In this document: one piece after another, positions 1-6,895 of the stretch
Layout of the letters: every line of letters starts with the position of its first letter
Position numbering within the stretch: position 1 is the first letter of the stretch
Position numbers and translations under genes: made by a program
Assembly (NCBI GenBank): GCA_015489295.1
Contig: WGAB01000368.1
Coordinates: forward strand, 1-12,716
DNA length: 12,716 bases
Source of the DNA: Caldifarciminota bacterium
GTDB lineage: Bacteria; WOR-3; Hydrothermia; WGAB01
Direction: 5' to 3'
The notes under the pieces: model-generated
Seen by the model: only the letters and a program-made list of their open reading frames with translations
Told to the model about the DNA's origin: nothing
Database searches by the model: none

Positions 1-1
1 G

Positions 2-844
2 CTTAGGGACTACCTGGACCCGGCTACTCCCCTGGAGGAGATCACCTATGTGGCGGTGGACCTGGAAACCACCGGCACCACCTTCCATCGGGACGGCATC
101 CTGGAAATTGCCCTGATCCGGTACCGTCCGGGCCAGAAGCAGGAGGTGTTTGCCACCCTGCTGAACCCGGGAGTGCCCATTCCCCAGGCCTCCACCCGGG
201 TCCATGGCATCACCGAGGCCATGGTTCAGAACGCCCCCACCTTTCAGGACATTGCGCCCCGTGTGGCGGCGATGACCCGCAACACCGTGCTGGTAGGCCA
301 CAGCATCACCAACCTGGACCTTTCCTTTTTGAATCGGGAACTGCGGCGCGCCGGCCTGCCCCCGCGCCTCAACTACACGCTGGACACCTTTTTCCTGGGG
401 CGCTACCTCTTTCGGACCCACAAGCGGCGGGGTCTGCAGGAACTGGCCCGGATGATGGGGGTCACGGTGGAAGAGGGCCACCGGGCGCTGCCCGACGCCC
501 GCATGACCATGAAGGTGTGGATCCGGGCCCTGGATTGGTTCCTGGCCCAGGGGTTCCGGACGCTGCGGGACCTCATGGATCGGGGCCTGGTGGATGCCGG
601 CTATACCCGCCGGGGCCGGCAGATGCTGGAGGTCATCCGCCGGTACCGGTTCCTCCACATCGTGTACGAGTCCTATGTGTCGGGCCGCACCGAACGGGTG
701 GTGGAACCGCTGGCCGTCCGCGGAGACCGCCTGGATGCCTATTGCCATCTGCGGGAGGACTTCCGTTCCTTCCATCTCCGCCGGATCCGGCGGATTCGCC
801 CCCTGGAGGCCCGGGACCAGGAGATCCCGATCCCCCAGGACTGA
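2..844 (+). CDS. DEDDh (DnaQ-like) 3'-5' exonuclease fused to a C-terminal WYL-like domain, 5' end outside window
   Basis: 280 residues are visible and the frame stays open to the left edge, so the start probably lies upstream. Residues ~16-170 form a DEDDh exonuclease: Exo I DLETTG (D20, E22), Exo II in GHSITNLDL (D106), Exo III in HRALPDA (H160, D165). This fold removes nucleotides from DNA or RNA 3' ends using two metal ions. Residues ~206-272 resemble a WYL domain: VIRRYRFLHIVYESY, then RTERVVEPLAV, AYCHLREDFRSFHLRRI. WYL domains usually sit in transcription regulators and defence proteins as sensors of nucleic-acid-like ligands. A GTG at 50 behind GGAGGAG (34-40) could start translation, but it would cut off the first beta strand, and the preceding PLEEITY resembles the usual lead-in to this fold, so I prefer an upstream start. 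No polymerase domain is visible. Exonuclease call strong; WYL call good; biological role unknown. Confidence 0.85.
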   Translation, partial: LRDYLDPATPLEEITYVAVDLETTGTTFHRDGILEIALIRYRPGQKQEVFATLLNPGVPIPQASTRVHGITEAMVQNAPTFQDIAPRVAAMTRNTVLVGHSITNLDLSFLNRELRRAGLPPRLNYTLDTFFLGRYLFRTHKRRGLQELARMMGVTVEEGHRALPDARMTMKVWIRALDWFLAQGFRTLRDLMDRGLVDAGYTRRGRQMLEVIRRYRFLHIVYESYVSGRTERVVEPLAVRGDRLDAYCHLREDFRSFHLRRIRRIRPLEARDQEIPIPQD

Positions 845-852
845 CCCAGCCC

Positions 853-881
853 TTGAAAAAATTTCCAATGATGCATATGAT
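853..881 (+). promoter_or_regulatory. sigma-70-type promoter for the DUF5320-like gene
   Basis: TTGAAA (853-858), a 17-bp spacer, then TATGAT (876-881): each hexamer matches the consensus at 5 of 6 positions, in an AT-rich island within GC-rich DNA. The predicted transcript starts near 888. A strong ribosome binding site, AAAGGAGG (897-904), lies 8 nt before the ATG at 913. This suggests the small gene is transcribed independently of the exonuclease and well translated. Confidence 0.7.
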
Positions 882-912
882 TTATGGGTTATCGCAAAAG
901 GAGGTGTTCCCC

Positions 913-1161
913 ATGTTCGGACGCGGCTTTGGTCGGAGAGGCAGGGGCTGGGGTGCCCGCCTGGGCTATTGCCCCTGGACCGGGGAACCGGCCGCCCGGT
1001 TTGCCGGCTTTGGACCCCGGTGGGGCTGGCGCTGGGCCGGGCAACCCGAAGACGAGCGCCGGATGCTGGAGGAATGGGCCCGGCAACTCCGGGAACAGCT
1101 CCGGTGGGTGGAAGAACGCCTCAAGTCTCTGGATTCCCAGGAACCGCCTGTCCGGTCTTAA
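913..1161 (+). CDS. small Gly/Arg/Trp-rich DUF5320-like protein
   Basis: 82 aa. The start is fixed by AAAGGAGG 8 nt upstream of the ATG; a longer frame reading in from inside the exonuclease gene is spurious. The N-terminal half is rich in Gly, Arg and Trp (GRGFGRRGRGWGARLGYC) with a single Cys at residue 20. The last ~35 residues (PEDERRMLEEWARQL onwards) are a charged amphipathic helix likely to form a coiled coil. This Gly-rich head with a GLGYC-like motif and a helical tail is typical of DUF5320 proteins, common in anaerobic bacteria and archaea and of unknown function. There is no signal peptide or membrane segment. It has its own promoter. Family assignment is from overall pattern, not alignment; no function is claimed. 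Confidence 0.72.
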   Translation: MFGRGFGRRGRGWGARLGYCPWTGEPAARFAGFGPRWGWRWAGQPEDERRMLEEWARQLREQLRWVEERLKSLDSQEPPVRS

Positions 1162-1184
1162 CCCTTCCCCCTCCTATGGTTTGG

Positions 1185-1222
1185 CCCCCGGCCGGGGATT
1201 CTTGACACCCCCCGGCCGGGGG
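1185..1222. repeat. 13-bp perfect G/C inverted repeat around the hutU -35 box
   Basis: CCCCCGGCCGGGG (1185-1197) and its exact reverse complement CCCCGGCCGGGGG (1210-1222) are separated by 12 nt. Each arm also contains the 12-bp palindrome CCCCGGCCGGGG, and the two palindrome centres are 24 bp apart. The loop (1198-1209) contains TTGACA, the hutU -35 box. No run of T follows either arm, so it is not a standard intrinsic terminator. It could be tandem operator half-sites, a cruciform or a strong RNA hairpin after the DUF5320-like gene. The structure is seen directly; its role is inferred. Confidence 0.65.
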
Positions 1223-1230
1223 CGTAAGTT
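1202..1230 (+). promoter_or_regulatory. putative hutU promoter with perfect -35
   Basis: Perfect TTGACA (1202-1207), a 17-bp spacer made almost entirely of G and C, and a weak -10 TAAGTT (1225-1230). The predicted transcript starts near 1237. SD GGGGAGG (1241-1247) follows, 6 nt before the hutU ATG at 1254. The weak -10 and the GC palindrome in the spacer suggest a promoter that may need an activator or be under repression. Confidence 0.45.
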
Positions 1231-1253
1231 TGCAGAAACCGGGGAGGATTGCG

Positions 1254-2930
1254 ATGGAAGTCATCCGCGCACCCAGAGGCAACCAACGAACCGCCAAGGA
1301 TTGGCACGCCGAGGCCGCCATGCGGATGCTCATGAACAACCTGGACCCCGAGGTGGCCGAGAATCCGGCCGAACTCGTGGTCTACGGGGGCACCGGCAAG
1401 GCGGCCCGCAACTGGGAATCCTTTCACGCCATCATCCGCACCCTCAAGGAAATTGAGCCCGACGAAACCCTGCTGGTGCAGTCCGGGAAACCCGTGGGGG
1501 TCTTTAAAACCCACCGGTGGGCGCCGCGGGTGATCCTGGCCAACTCCAACCTGGTGCCCAAGTGGGCCACCTGGGAGTATTTCCATCACCTGGAACGCCT
1601 GGGCCTCATCATGTACGGCCAGATGACCGCGGGCTCCTGGATCTACATCGGCACCCAGGGCATCCTGCAGGGCACCTACGAAACCTTTGCCGCGGCCGGC
1701 CGCAAACGCTTTGGCACCGACGACCTGAGGGGCAAACTCATCGTTTCCGGGGGCTGCGGGGGCATGAGTGGCGCCCAGCCCCTGGCCGCCACTATGAACA
1801 ACGCCACCTACCTGGCGGCGGAGGTGAACGAGGAACGAGCCCAGCGCCGGATCCGCACCCGCTACTTAGACGAGATTGAGCACAACCTGGACGCCGCCAT
1901 CCAGCGGGCTCTGGAGTACAAGGAAAAGGGCCTGGCCCGGAGCATCGTGTGGATCGGCAATGTGGTCACCCTGCTGGAGGAACTGGTCAAACGCGGCATC
2001 ACGCCCGATCTGCTCACCGACCAGACCTCGGCCCACGATCCCCTGAACGGCTATGTGCCCGAGGGCCTTACCTATGAGGAGGCCGTGGATCTCCGGAAGC
2101 GCGACCCCGACGAGTACCTGAAGCGGTCCTATCAGACCATGGCCAAGCATGTGCGGCTGATGATCACGCTCCAGGAGCGCGGGGCCGAGACCTTTGACTA
2201 CGGCAACAACTTGCGGGGCAATGCCCTGGCCGGTGGCTTCGTTCGCGAGGAGGAGGTCAAGAACCCCGACGGCACCTGGAAATACCCGGGCTTCGTGGTG
2301 GCTTACATCCGCGACCTCTTCAGCGAGGGCCAGGGGCCCTTCCGCTGGGTGGCCCTGTCGGGCGATCCCGAGGACATTTACACCATTGACGAGGAGCTCA
2401 TCCGTCTGTTTCCGGAAAAGGAGCACCTGCGTCGCTGGCTCACCCTGGCGCGGGAACGGGTGGCCTTCCAGGGGTTGCCGGCCCGCATCTGCTGGCTGGG
2501 CTACGGCGAGCGCGACAAGGCTGGCCTGCTCTTCAACCGGCTGGTGCGGGAGGGCCGGGTGAAGGCGCCCATCGTGATCGGCCGCGACCACTTGGATGCC
2601 GGTTCCGTGGCCTCGCCCAACCGGGAAACCGAGAACATGAAGGACGGCTCCGACGCCATCGCCGACTGGCCGCTTTTGAACTTCGCGCTGAACGCGGTGA
2701 GCGGGGCCTCCTGGGTGTCGTTCCACCACGGGGGCGGTGTGGGCATCGGCTATTCGCTGCACGCCGGGCAGGTGATCGTGGCCGACGGCACCGAGGAGAT
2801 GGACCTGCGGCTGAAGCGGGTGCTCACCAACGATCCGGGCATTGGGGTGGCGCGCCACGCCGACGCCGGTTACGAAAAGGCCATTGCCTTTGCCCGGAAG
2901 CACGGCATCAAGATCCCTATGCTGGACTAA
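1254..2930 (+). CDS. hutU: urocanate hydratase (urocanase)
   Basis: 558 aa, close to the usual family length. It converts urocanate to 4-imidazolone-5-propanoate with a tightly bound NAD+ as electrophile; this is step two of histidine degradation, in the cytoplasm. Diagnostic stretches: [11 protein letters not shown] (44-54), [24 protein letters not shown] (nucleotide binding), [35 protein letters not shown] containing C413 (matching the active-site Cys410 of the Pseudomonas putida enzyme), [18 protein letters not shown] and [13 protein letters not shown]. The ATG at 1254 has SD GGGGAGG 6 nt upstream; the frame opens earlier at a TTG (1230), but that has no SD and overlaps the -10. No hutH, hutI, hutG or hutC lies in the window, so the rest of the pathway must be elsewhere or absent. 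Confidence 0.97.
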   Translation: MEVIRAPRGNQRTAKDWHAEAAMRMLMNNLDPEVAENPAELVVYGGTGKAARNWESFHAIIRTLKEIEPDETLLVQSGKPVGVFKTHRWAPRVILANSNLVPKWATWEYFHHLERLGLIMYGQMTAGSWIYIGTQGILQGTYETFAAAGRKRFGTDDLRGKLIVSGGCGGMSGAQPLAATMNNATYLAAEVNEERAQRRIRTRYLDEIEHNLDAAIQRALEYKEKGLARSIVWIGNVVTLLEELVKRGITPDLLTDQTSAHDPLNGYVPEGLTYEEAVDLRKRDPDEYLKRSYQTMAKHVRLMITLQERGAETFDYGNNLRGNALAGGFVREEEVKNPDGTWKYPGFVVAYIRDLFSEGQGPFRWVALSGDPEDIYTIDEELIRLFPEKEHLRRWLTLARERVAFQGLPARICWLGYGERDKAGLLFNRLVREGRVKAPIVIGRDHLDAGSVASPNRETENMKDGSDAIADWPLLNFALNAVSGASWVSFHHGGGVGIGYSLHAGQVIVADGTEEMDLRLKRVLTNDPGIGVARHADAGYEKAIAFARKHGIKIPMLD

Positions 2931-2978
2931 GCGGGGAGGTTCGCTTCAGGGTGGCAGCCAAGCCGCGGGGGATGTAGA

Positions 2979-3629
2979 TTAACTTTTCACGGCCCGCTGG
3001 AGCCGGACCACGCCCCGGAAATAGGTCCAGGTTTCAAAGTGGGTAAACCCCTGGCTGGCCAGCAGGGCCTGGAGATTGCTCCGGATGAACTCTTCGGCCA
3101 GCGGGCATTCCACCCTTCGGATGAAGAACCGCACGGGCCAGGCCGCCCGGTCCACATCGAACTCGTTGTAATCCAGGATGAAGAACTCGCCGCCGGGTTT
3201 CAGGGCGCGGGCGGCGTTCTGGACGATGAGGCGCCGATCGGGCTCCTCAAAGCCGTGCAGCACAAAGGAGATGAACACCCGATCGAAGTCTTCGTGGAAG
3301 GGCAGGGGTTCGTCGATCCTCTGGTTCCGGAAAGCCACGCGGTCCCTGAAATTCCGGCACTTCCGTTCGGCCTTGGCCAGCATGATGGGCGAGATGTCGA
3401 GCCCCAGGTAGAACCCTTCGGGCCCGATGGCCTCGGCGATGGGGCAGGCTGCAATGCCCGGGCCGCAGCCGAACTCCAGCACCCGGTGGCCGGGCTCGAG
3501 GCGCATCCGTTGCACCGCGTTCCGGAGCATCCGCTGGTATCCGCCCAGGGTGAGCAGGGCCAAGAGGGTGTCGTAGTGGCGGGCTTCAAAGCCCTTGATC
3601 TCGATGTGGGATCGGGGAGAGGTGGCCAT
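2979..3629 (-). CDS. class I SAM-dependent methyltransferase (UbiE-like)
   Basis: 216 aa. Rossmann-type methyltransferase: motif I VLEFGCGPG (50-58) binds the methionine part of SAM; motif II YLGLDIS with acidic D78 binds the ribose; RVFISFVLHGF is the motif IV region; ALKPGGEFFILDYNEFD follows the usual post-motif pattern. The general shape resembles the UbiE/COQ5 group, but the substrate cannot be read from sequence. The ATG at 3629 lies 2 nt after the lepB stop, has no clear SD and starts the first sensible methyltransferase sequence; the frame is open further upstream only as an out-of-frame shadow of lepB. It is therefore probably the second gene of a lepB operon and translationally coupled. 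It converges with hutU across 48 bp that show no clear terminator. No N-terminal signal or membrane helix. Confidence 0.88.
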   Translation of the reverse strand: MATSPRSHIEIKGFEARHYDTLLALLTLGGYQRMLRNAVQRMRLEPGHRVLEFGCGPGIAACPIAEAIGPEGFYLGLDISPIMLAKAERKCRNFRDRVAFRNQRIDEPLPFHEDFDRVFISFVLHGFEEPDRRLIVQNAARALKPGGEFFILDYNEFDVDRAAWPVRFFIRRVECPLAEEFIRSNLQALLASQGFTHFETWTYFRGVVRLQRAVKS

Positions 3630-3631
3630 GG

Positions 3632-4366
3632 CTACGCCCAAAAGACGATCTTCAGGAGGCGGCTCCAGCGGATCTTTTTCCAGATCTGGAGCAGGGGAGG
3701 GTCCGGGTTCCAGGAAAAGTAGATGATGAACGGGCGACCCTTGACGAATTTCACCGGCAGCGGCCCCCAGAACCGGGAGTCCAGGGAGTAGTCGCGGTTG
3801 TCGCCCATGACGAAGATGTGGTTCGGAGGGACCACGACGGGCCCGAAGTTGTCGCGGACGCCGGGGTTCCGCAGGAATTGTCGCTGGATCCAGGCCTGGG
3901 TGTATTCCTTCATGGCCACGGTATCGCGGGGGACAAAGACCGGCGGATACTCCTGCGGGTCCTTGTGGACGGCATAGGGCTCCTCGACGGGTTTTCCGTT
4001 GATGTAGAGTTTTTTGTGGACGATCTGGACCGTGTCGCCCGCCACCGCCACACACCGTTTCACGAAGTCCTTGCGCGGGTCCAGGGGAAAGGGAAACACC
4101 ACGATTTCCTTTCGGTGGGGCTTGTAGAAGTCCAGGAACCGCACGTGGGTGTATGGGATTTCCACGCCATAGATGAACTTGGCCACCAGCACGAAGTCGC
4201 CGGGCAGCAGGGTGTCTTCCATAGAGGCGGAGGGGATGGTATAGGCCTGCACGATGAAGGCCCGGATCAGGAGCACCACGAAAACGGTCCAGATGATCCC
4301 TTCGATCTGGCGCCGGAACCGGGAAGGCCGCGAGGGTTTGGGGGAATCCTGGGTTGTTTCGGCCAT
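3632..4366 (-). CDS. lepB: signal peptidase I
   Basis: 244 aa. A membrane-bound serine protease (S26 family) that removes signal peptides from Sec and Tat substrates on the outer face of the inner membrane. One N-terminal membrane helix (~22-42) follows the basic stretch RFRR. Catalytic box SASMEDTLL carries the nucleophile S48; KRCVAVAGD carries the lysine general base K103; GDNRDYSLDSRFWG (~188-201) is the conserved C-terminal box. The ATG at 4366 is chosen because the helix and box spacing then fit the family; the frame remains open beyond it into lptE antisense and that part is spurious. It is divergent from lptE with 27 bp between start codons, has no SD, and lies 9 nt after a -10 box, so its mRNA is probably leaderless. 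The methyltransferase gene follows directly. Confidence 0.97.
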   Translation of the reverse strand: MAETTQDSPKPSRPSRFRRQIEGIIWTVFVVLLIRAFIVQAYTIPSASMEDTLLPGDFVLVAKFIYGVEIPYTHVRFLDFYKPHRKEIVVFPFPLDPRKDFVKRCVAVAGDTVQIVHKKLYINGKPVEEPYAVHKDPQEYPPVFVPRDTVAMKEYTQAWIQRQFLRNPGVRDNFGPVVVPPNHIFVMGDNRDYSLDSRFWGPLPVKFVKGRPFIIYFSWNPDPPLLQIWKKIRWSRLLKIVFWA

Positions 4367-4383
4367 TGGGCGTAAAGTATAAT
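4354..4383 (+). promoter_or_regulatory. lptE promoter, overlapping the lepB promoter
   Basis: TTGTTT (4354-4359), 18-bp spacer, perfect TATAAT (4378-4383). The predicted transcript starts near 4390, about 4 nt before the lptE ATG at 4394, so the mRNA should be leaderless; no SD is present. The -35 box lies within the first codons of lepB on the other strand. Confidence 0.65.
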
Positions 4384-4404
4384 CGTTGGGCGTATGGCTG
4401 ACAA
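4376..4404 (-). promoter_or_regulatory. lepB promoter, overlapping the lptE promoter
   Basis: On the minus strand, TTGTCA (4404-4399), 17-bp spacer, TATACT (4381-4376); both hexamers match the consensus at 5 of 6 positions. The predicted start is near 4369, about 3 nt before the lepB ATG. The -10 overlaps the plus-strand TATAAT by 4 bp and the -35 lies inside the first codons of lptE, so polymerase should not be able to occupy both promoters at once. Confidence 0.68.
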
Positions 4405-4927
4405 CGGAAATCCGCCAGGTTTTTCGGCACTTCCCCGGGCCTTTCCCGGCCTGTGGGGGGCAGCAGTCCTGGCCCTGCTGGTACTCGGATGCACCTATTC
4501 CTTTTCCGGATTTTTCCCGGCCCGGCTGAAAAAGGTGACCGTTCCGGTGTTCCAGAACCAGAGCCTTCGGTACGGCCTGGAAGAGCAGGTGACCCGGGCC
4601 TTTGTAGAGGCCATTCGTCAAGACGGGCGGCTGGCGGTGGTCCCCGAGCCCCAGGCCACCCTGGAGATCCGGGGTGCCATCAAGGGCTATGAGCGGGAGC
4701 CCTTTGAGCACGACGAGGCCGGAAGGGTGCTGAGTTACCGGATCATCCTTCGGGCCGAGATCGGGTTCTACGATCGCGAGAAGCAGGCGTTTTACCTGGA
4801 ACCCCGGGTGTACACCGGGCGGGGCACCTATCGGGTGGAGGGGGAAACCGAGGAGCAGGGCATCGAGGAAGCGGTCAGCGACCTGGTGGACCAGGCCCTG
4901 CGGGACCTCTTTCTCAAGGAATTTTGA
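4394..4927 (+). CDS. lptE: LptE-family LPS assembly lipoprotein
   Basis: 177 aa. LptE plugs the LptD barrel in the outer membrane and helps insert lipopolysaccharide. The N-terminus is a lipoprotein signal: hydrophobic GAAVLALLVLGC with lipobox VLGC, lipidated at C33 and followed by Thr, consistent with outer-membrane sorting. The mature part starts TYSFSGFFPARLKKVTVPVF and continues FQNQSLRYGLEEQVTRAFVEA, the signature LptE opening, then DGRLAVV and alternating strands, ending in EEAVSDLVDQALRDLF. The n-region is unusual: 14 residues rich in Pro and Gly with no basic residue before R15. The ATG at 4394 has no SD and lies 10 nt after a TATAAT box, suggesting leaderless translation. First gene of lptE-murJ-Nudix; murJ starts 3 nt after its stop. 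LptD is not in the window. Confidence 0.88.
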   Translation: MADNGNPPGFSALPRAFPGLWGAAVLALLVLGCTYSFSGFFPARLKKVTVPVFQNQSLRYGLEEQVTRAFVEAIRQDGRLAVVPEPQATLEIRGAIKGYEREPFEHDEAGRVLSYRIILRAEIGFYDREKQAFYLEPRVYTGRGTYRVEGETEEQGIEEAVSDLVDQALRDLFLKEF

Positions 4928-4930
4928 TCC

Positions 4931-6427
4931 ATGCGGTACCGCTCGGTGTTTTCCTTTGCCGGCGCCACCCTGGTGAGCCGTTTTCTGGGCCTGGTACGGG
5001 AGGCCGGTATTGCGTATTTGCTGGGGGCCGGGCGCTTTTCCGATGTGTTCTACGTGGCCTTCCGCATCCCCAATTACCTCCGCGACATCCTGGCGGAAAA
5101 CGCCATGCAGACGGCCTTTGTGCCGGTTTTCGTAAAAACCCTGCAGGAGCGTCGGCGGAGCCATCGCCTGTTTGCCACGGCGGTGGTGCTCTTTGGTGGC
5201 GCGGCGGCGCTGTTCGCCCTGCTCGGAATCCTCCTGGCGCCCCTGTGGGTCAGCCTTACCGCCTATGGGTTCCGCCAGATTCCCGAGAAGTTCGCCCTCA
5301 CTGTGTACCTAACCCGGTGGATGTTCCCGTACCTGGTATGGGTATCCCTGGCCGCGGTATTCGGGGCCACCCTGAACGCCCTGCGCCGCTTCTTTTTGCC
5401 GGCCGTAGCCCCGGCCTTCTTTAACCTGGGGGTTCTGGCGGCCATCGGGGTTGCCGCCGTGCTCAAGGTCGAGGCCCGTACCGGCCTGGGGCTCCTGGCC
5501 CTCGGGGTGCTCCTGGGCGGCCTCCTCCAGGCCGGGGTGCACGTGCCAGCCTTGCGACGGCTGGGCCTCCGCTGGCAACGGCCGGATTTCCACGAGCCCC
5601 TGCTCCAGGACCTCAAGAAACTCCTGGCCCCGGTGTTGCTGAGCACTGCCCTGAGCCGGCTCACCCTGGTGATCAACACCCTGGTGGCCTCGTTCCTGGT
5701 GGAGGGGGCGGTGTCGTATTTGAGTTACGCGTTCCGGCTGATGCACCTGCCCATTGCCCTGTTCGGGGTGGGGGTGGCCACGGTATCGCTCCCCGAACTC
5801 TCGCGGCACACCGGACAGCCCGAGGCCTTCCAGCGGGAACTCTGGCGGGCCCTCCGAGGGGTTTTGCTGCTCTCGGTGCCGGTCACCCTTTACTTTCTGG
5901 TGGAGGCCCACGACATCGTGGCCGTGGTGTATCAGAGGGGCCATTTCACTGAAGCGGCCACCTGGGCGGTGACCCAGGCCCTGGTGTTTTACTTATTGAA
6001 TGTGGTGCCCTATGGGCTGGTGCGGGTGAACCTGAACGTGTTCTTTGCCCGGGCCGAGATCCTCTGGCCCAACGTGAGCTTTGCCATCGGTGCGGCCACC
6101 AACGTGGTACTGGCCCTTACGCTGCCGCGATACCTGGACTTCCCCGGCCTCGCCCTGGCCACCTCCCTGGCTGGCACGGTCCAGGCACTGGTGCTCATGG
6201 CAGCCCGACGCCGGCAGGTGCCGTTGCCCCCGGGCGCCAGCCGATGGGTCCTGAAGCTCCTGCCGGTATCCCTGTTGCCGCTGGTGCTTGTGGTACCGGT
6301 ACACCTGGGGTCTCCCTGGCTCAACCTGCCGGTGACCGCCGCGCTATACTTTGGGGGTGTGTTGCTGCTGATCCTCGTGTTCCGCCTGGAATCGCCGGGC
6401 CACCTGTGGCCCAGGAGGAGGGAATGA
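4931..6427 (+). CDS. murJ: lipid II flippase MurJ (MviN family)
   Basis: 498 aa, usual length. MurJ moves the peptidoglycan precursor lipid II across the inner membrane and belongs to the MOP exporter superfamily. The protein is hydrophobic throughout, consistent with about 14 membrane helices. The N-terminal signature ATLVSRFLGLVREAGIAYLLG and FRIPNYLRDILAENAMQTAFVPVF are classic MviN sequence; R17, R23, D38 and R51 sit where the functionally important Arg18, Arg24, Asp39 and Arg52 are found in the E. coli protein. The start follows AAGGA (4916-4920) by 10 nt and the lptE stop by 3 nt. Its TGA overlaps the ATG of the Nudix gene (ATGA). The pairing with lptE links peptidoglycan and LPS assembly in one transcript. 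Confidence 0.96.
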   Translation: MRYRSVFSFAGATLVSRFLGLVREAGIAYLLGAGRFSDVFYVAFRIPNYLRDILAENAMQTAFVPVFVKTLQERRRSHRLFATAVVLFGGAAALFALLGILLAPLWVSLTAYGFRQIPEKFALTVYLTRWMFPYLVWVSLAAVFGATLNALRRFFLPAVAPAFFNLGVLAAIGVAAVLKVEARTGLGLLALGVLLGGLLQAGVHVPALRRLGLRWQRPDFHEPLLQDLKKLLAPVLLSTALSRLTLVINTLVASFLVEGAVSYLSYAFRLMHLPIALFGVGVATVSLPELSRHTGQPEAFQRELWRALRGVLLLSVPVTLYFLVEAHDIVAVVYQRGHFTEAATWAVTQALVFYLLNVVPYGLVRVNLNVFFARAEILWPNVSFAIGAATNVVLALTLPRYLDFPGLALATSLAGTVQALVLMAARRRQVPLPPGASRWVLKLLPVSLLPLVLVVPVHLGSPWLNLPVTAALYFGGVLLLILVFRLESPGHLWPRRRE

Positions 6428-6888
6428 GAACCGAATTCCACGTTTCCGCCGGTGGCGTCGTGTATCGCCGCGACGAAGACGGCCGAATCTGGGTGGCCGT
6501 GATCCGGGTTCGGGACCGGCTCGCCCTGCCCAAGGGACTGGTGGAAAAGGGGGAGAAAACCCTGGAAACCGCTGTCCGGGAGGTGCAGGAAGAAACCGGC
6601 CTTGAGGTGGCACCCCGCGCCTTTATCGACAAGATCGACTACTGGTACTACTGGCGCGAGGACGGCGAAAAGGTGCGGCACCACAAGGTGGTGTACTTTT
6701 ACCTGATGCAGTACAAGGGTGGGGATCCCAGCCGCCACGACTTTGAGGTGGACGAGGTCCTGTGGCTGCCCATTGAGGAGGCTTTGCAGCGGCTTTCCTA
6801 CAAAAGCGAGCGGGAAGTGGTGCGCAAGGCCTATGAGATGCTGACCAGGGGCCACAAACAGGACCTGTCCCGGGAGTCGGAGGAATAA
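6424..6888 (+). CDS. Nudix hydrolase
   Basis: 154 aa. The Nudix box is complete, G-x5-E-x7-REVQEETGL, beginning at G38 (GLVEKGE) and ending near residue 60; its Glu residues bind the Mg2+ used to split a nucleoside diphosphate linked to another group. The front strand SAGGVVYRR and the LALPKG approach are typical of the superfamily. The box-adjacent sequence suits the broad Ap4A/NTP or ADP-ribose pyrophosphatase branches, but the substrate cannot be decided. The ATG at 6424 overlaps the murJ stop and has AGGAGGAGG just upstream (6413-6421), so translation is coupled. Last gene of the lptE-murJ operon. Its stop is only 7 nt from the hypE stop on the opposite strand, leaving no space for a terminator. 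Confidence 0.93.
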   Translation: MRTEFHVSAGGVVYRRDEDGRIWVAVIRVRDRLALPKGLVEKGEKTLETAVREVQEETGLEVAPRAFIDKIDYWYYWREDGEKVRHHKVVYFYLMQYKGGDPSRHDFEVDEVLWLPIEEALQRLSYKSEREVVRKAYEMLTRGHKQDLSRESEE

Positions 6889-6895
6889 ATCGCCC

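Noticed and set aside
50..52. GTG at 50 with GGAGGAG upstream as the exonuclease start
   Set aside because: Possible, but it would remove the first core strand before DLETTG, and the preceding 16 codons look like genuine coding sequence (PLEEITY). Treated as partial gene instead.
1866..2903. 345-codon open frame on the minus strand inside hutU
   Set aside because: It is antisense to a strongly conserved urocanase; high GC leaves few stops in this frame. The translation is His/Gly/Val-rich with no family resemblance.
3630..4430. Upstream extension of the methyltransferase frame through lepB, and of the lepB frame through lptE
   Set aside because: Both extensions lie in shadow frames of well-identified genes; the real starts at 3629 and 4366 give normal family lengths.
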